Source: Siphonodentalium dalli (Eukaryota > Mollusca > Scaphopoda > Gadilida > Siphonodentaliidae). From it: DNA of 64,000 nucleotides. A program made the position numbers and the translations under genes. Of this stretch, positions 63,285-64,000 are shown one piece after another (the first letter of the stretch is position 1; each line of letters opens with the position of its first letter). The notes under the pieces are model-generated. The model did not search any database. It had not been told where the DNA came from and saw only the letters and a list, made by a program, of their open reading frames with translations. The stretch spans positions 185,796,209-185,860,208 of the forward strand of contig CP136064.1 in NCBI GenBank assembly GCA_032622095.1, written 5' to 3'.

Positions 63285-63637
63285 CTGGAAAAGAAAGGCT
63301 ATGTTTAAATGAAAGTACATTGTTTCAAGATAAACAGTGTAATTATGATGAAGGAATATCAAACAAAATCATTAAAAGGTTTTCAATTGTTCTTCATTAT
63401 CATTTGCTGTATTTTTTTTAGAACGATCTTTGTTTTATCCACACTACTTTAGGTTTCAAAATAAATAAAAAATGATTTTTAGTGGCTGCGTGGAATCAAG
63501 AAGCTTTTCACATGTCACTTATATTGACAAACAAAGAACAAAAGCATTGTCCATTTATAGCTAAACATTTCACATTGCTATTTGCGCATCATAAGACTAC
63601 CTAATTTTTATTCCCTGTTAGGCTAATACAAAAAAAG

Positions 63638-63953
63638 ACCTATGTTTCTGGTGACCCCTCCCCCCTATCCCGGCACCCCGTTAAATCGGAAATTATACCA
63701 CACTTCAAACAGGTCACCGCTGAATCAAACTTATTTTTTCATGTTTTATTCAATAAAACAATAAAATACACTATATTCTAATATTATGCACTTAAGTTTT
63801 ATTATATTATAGTACACTAAAACAAGGAGAAGCAGTCTGGGGGTATTCATATTTATTTTGAGCAAAGTTGAAAATAAAATGAAAAAAATTAAATAAAATG
63901 AAAAGCCACCCCCACCAGCCCGTTTTTTTTTTACATGTCACCAGAAAGGCAGG
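63638..63953. mobile_element. ~315-bp TIR element with TTTCTGGTGAC ends
   Basis: ACCTATGTTTCTGGTGAC at the left and GTCACCAGAAAGGCAGGT at the right are inverted with two mismatches. Inside are C-rich flanks and an AT-rich middle. No coding capacity and no clear target duplication. Confidence 0.7.
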
Positions 63954-64000
63954 TATATTTGTTATTTGGCCTTATAGATGTACTAATTTGCCAGCACTGT

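Overview
This window is nuclear DNA of an animal, most likely a mollusc or other lophotrochozoan. It is AT-rich and intron-bearing, and most of it is transposable-element debris. Two host genes can be supported. (1) An innexin (invertebrate gap-junction protein) lies on the + strand; its main coding exon is 2301-3501. (2) SEL1L (the ER-associated-degradation adaptor of the HRD1 ubiquitin ligase) lies on the - strand. Thirteen exons, all with GT-AG borders and one continuous reading frame of 509 codons plus stop, run from 63284 down to 23928. The gene continues past the right edge, which holds its N-terminal part. No RNA gene, CRISPR array or bacterial-type feature was found.

Layout. 1-2300: intron or 5' flank of the innexin. 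2301-3501: innexin. 3502-4140: 3' flank and repeat. 4143-10340: a very large imperfect inverted repeat containing broken Ty3/gypsy pol fragments in opposite orientations. 10.5-13.3 kb: a TTAA-flanked MITE, a dispersed repeat, and an element built on a 164/164/155-bp higher-order tandem repeat. 13.3-23.9 kb: intergenic DNA with palindromic MITEs. 23.9-63.3 kb: SEL1L exons in introns of 0.9-10.4 kb that are swollen by insertions. These insertions include a CTTAAG-centred foldback array (28.2-30.35 kb), a 5'-truncated LINE (30.9-32.1 kb), an 8-bp-TSD hAT-like element with nested elements (40.66-43.39 kb), a 161-bp tandem array (44.6-45.5 kb), a second LINE fragment bracketed by a 178-bp direct repeat (54.4-56.5 kb), two related elements with 7-bp TSDs, and a foldback element whose terminal repeats are 16-bp minisatellites (60.6-61.7 kb).

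The two host genes are not an obvious functional pair; they are divergently placed neighbours separated by about 20 kb. The unusual content lies in the repeats: several element families with palindromic or tandem-repeat architecture, and a pogo-like hairpin MITE whose target-site TA appears to supply part of a SEL1L 5' splice site. All similarities come from reading the sequence and from family knowledge; no database search was possible.
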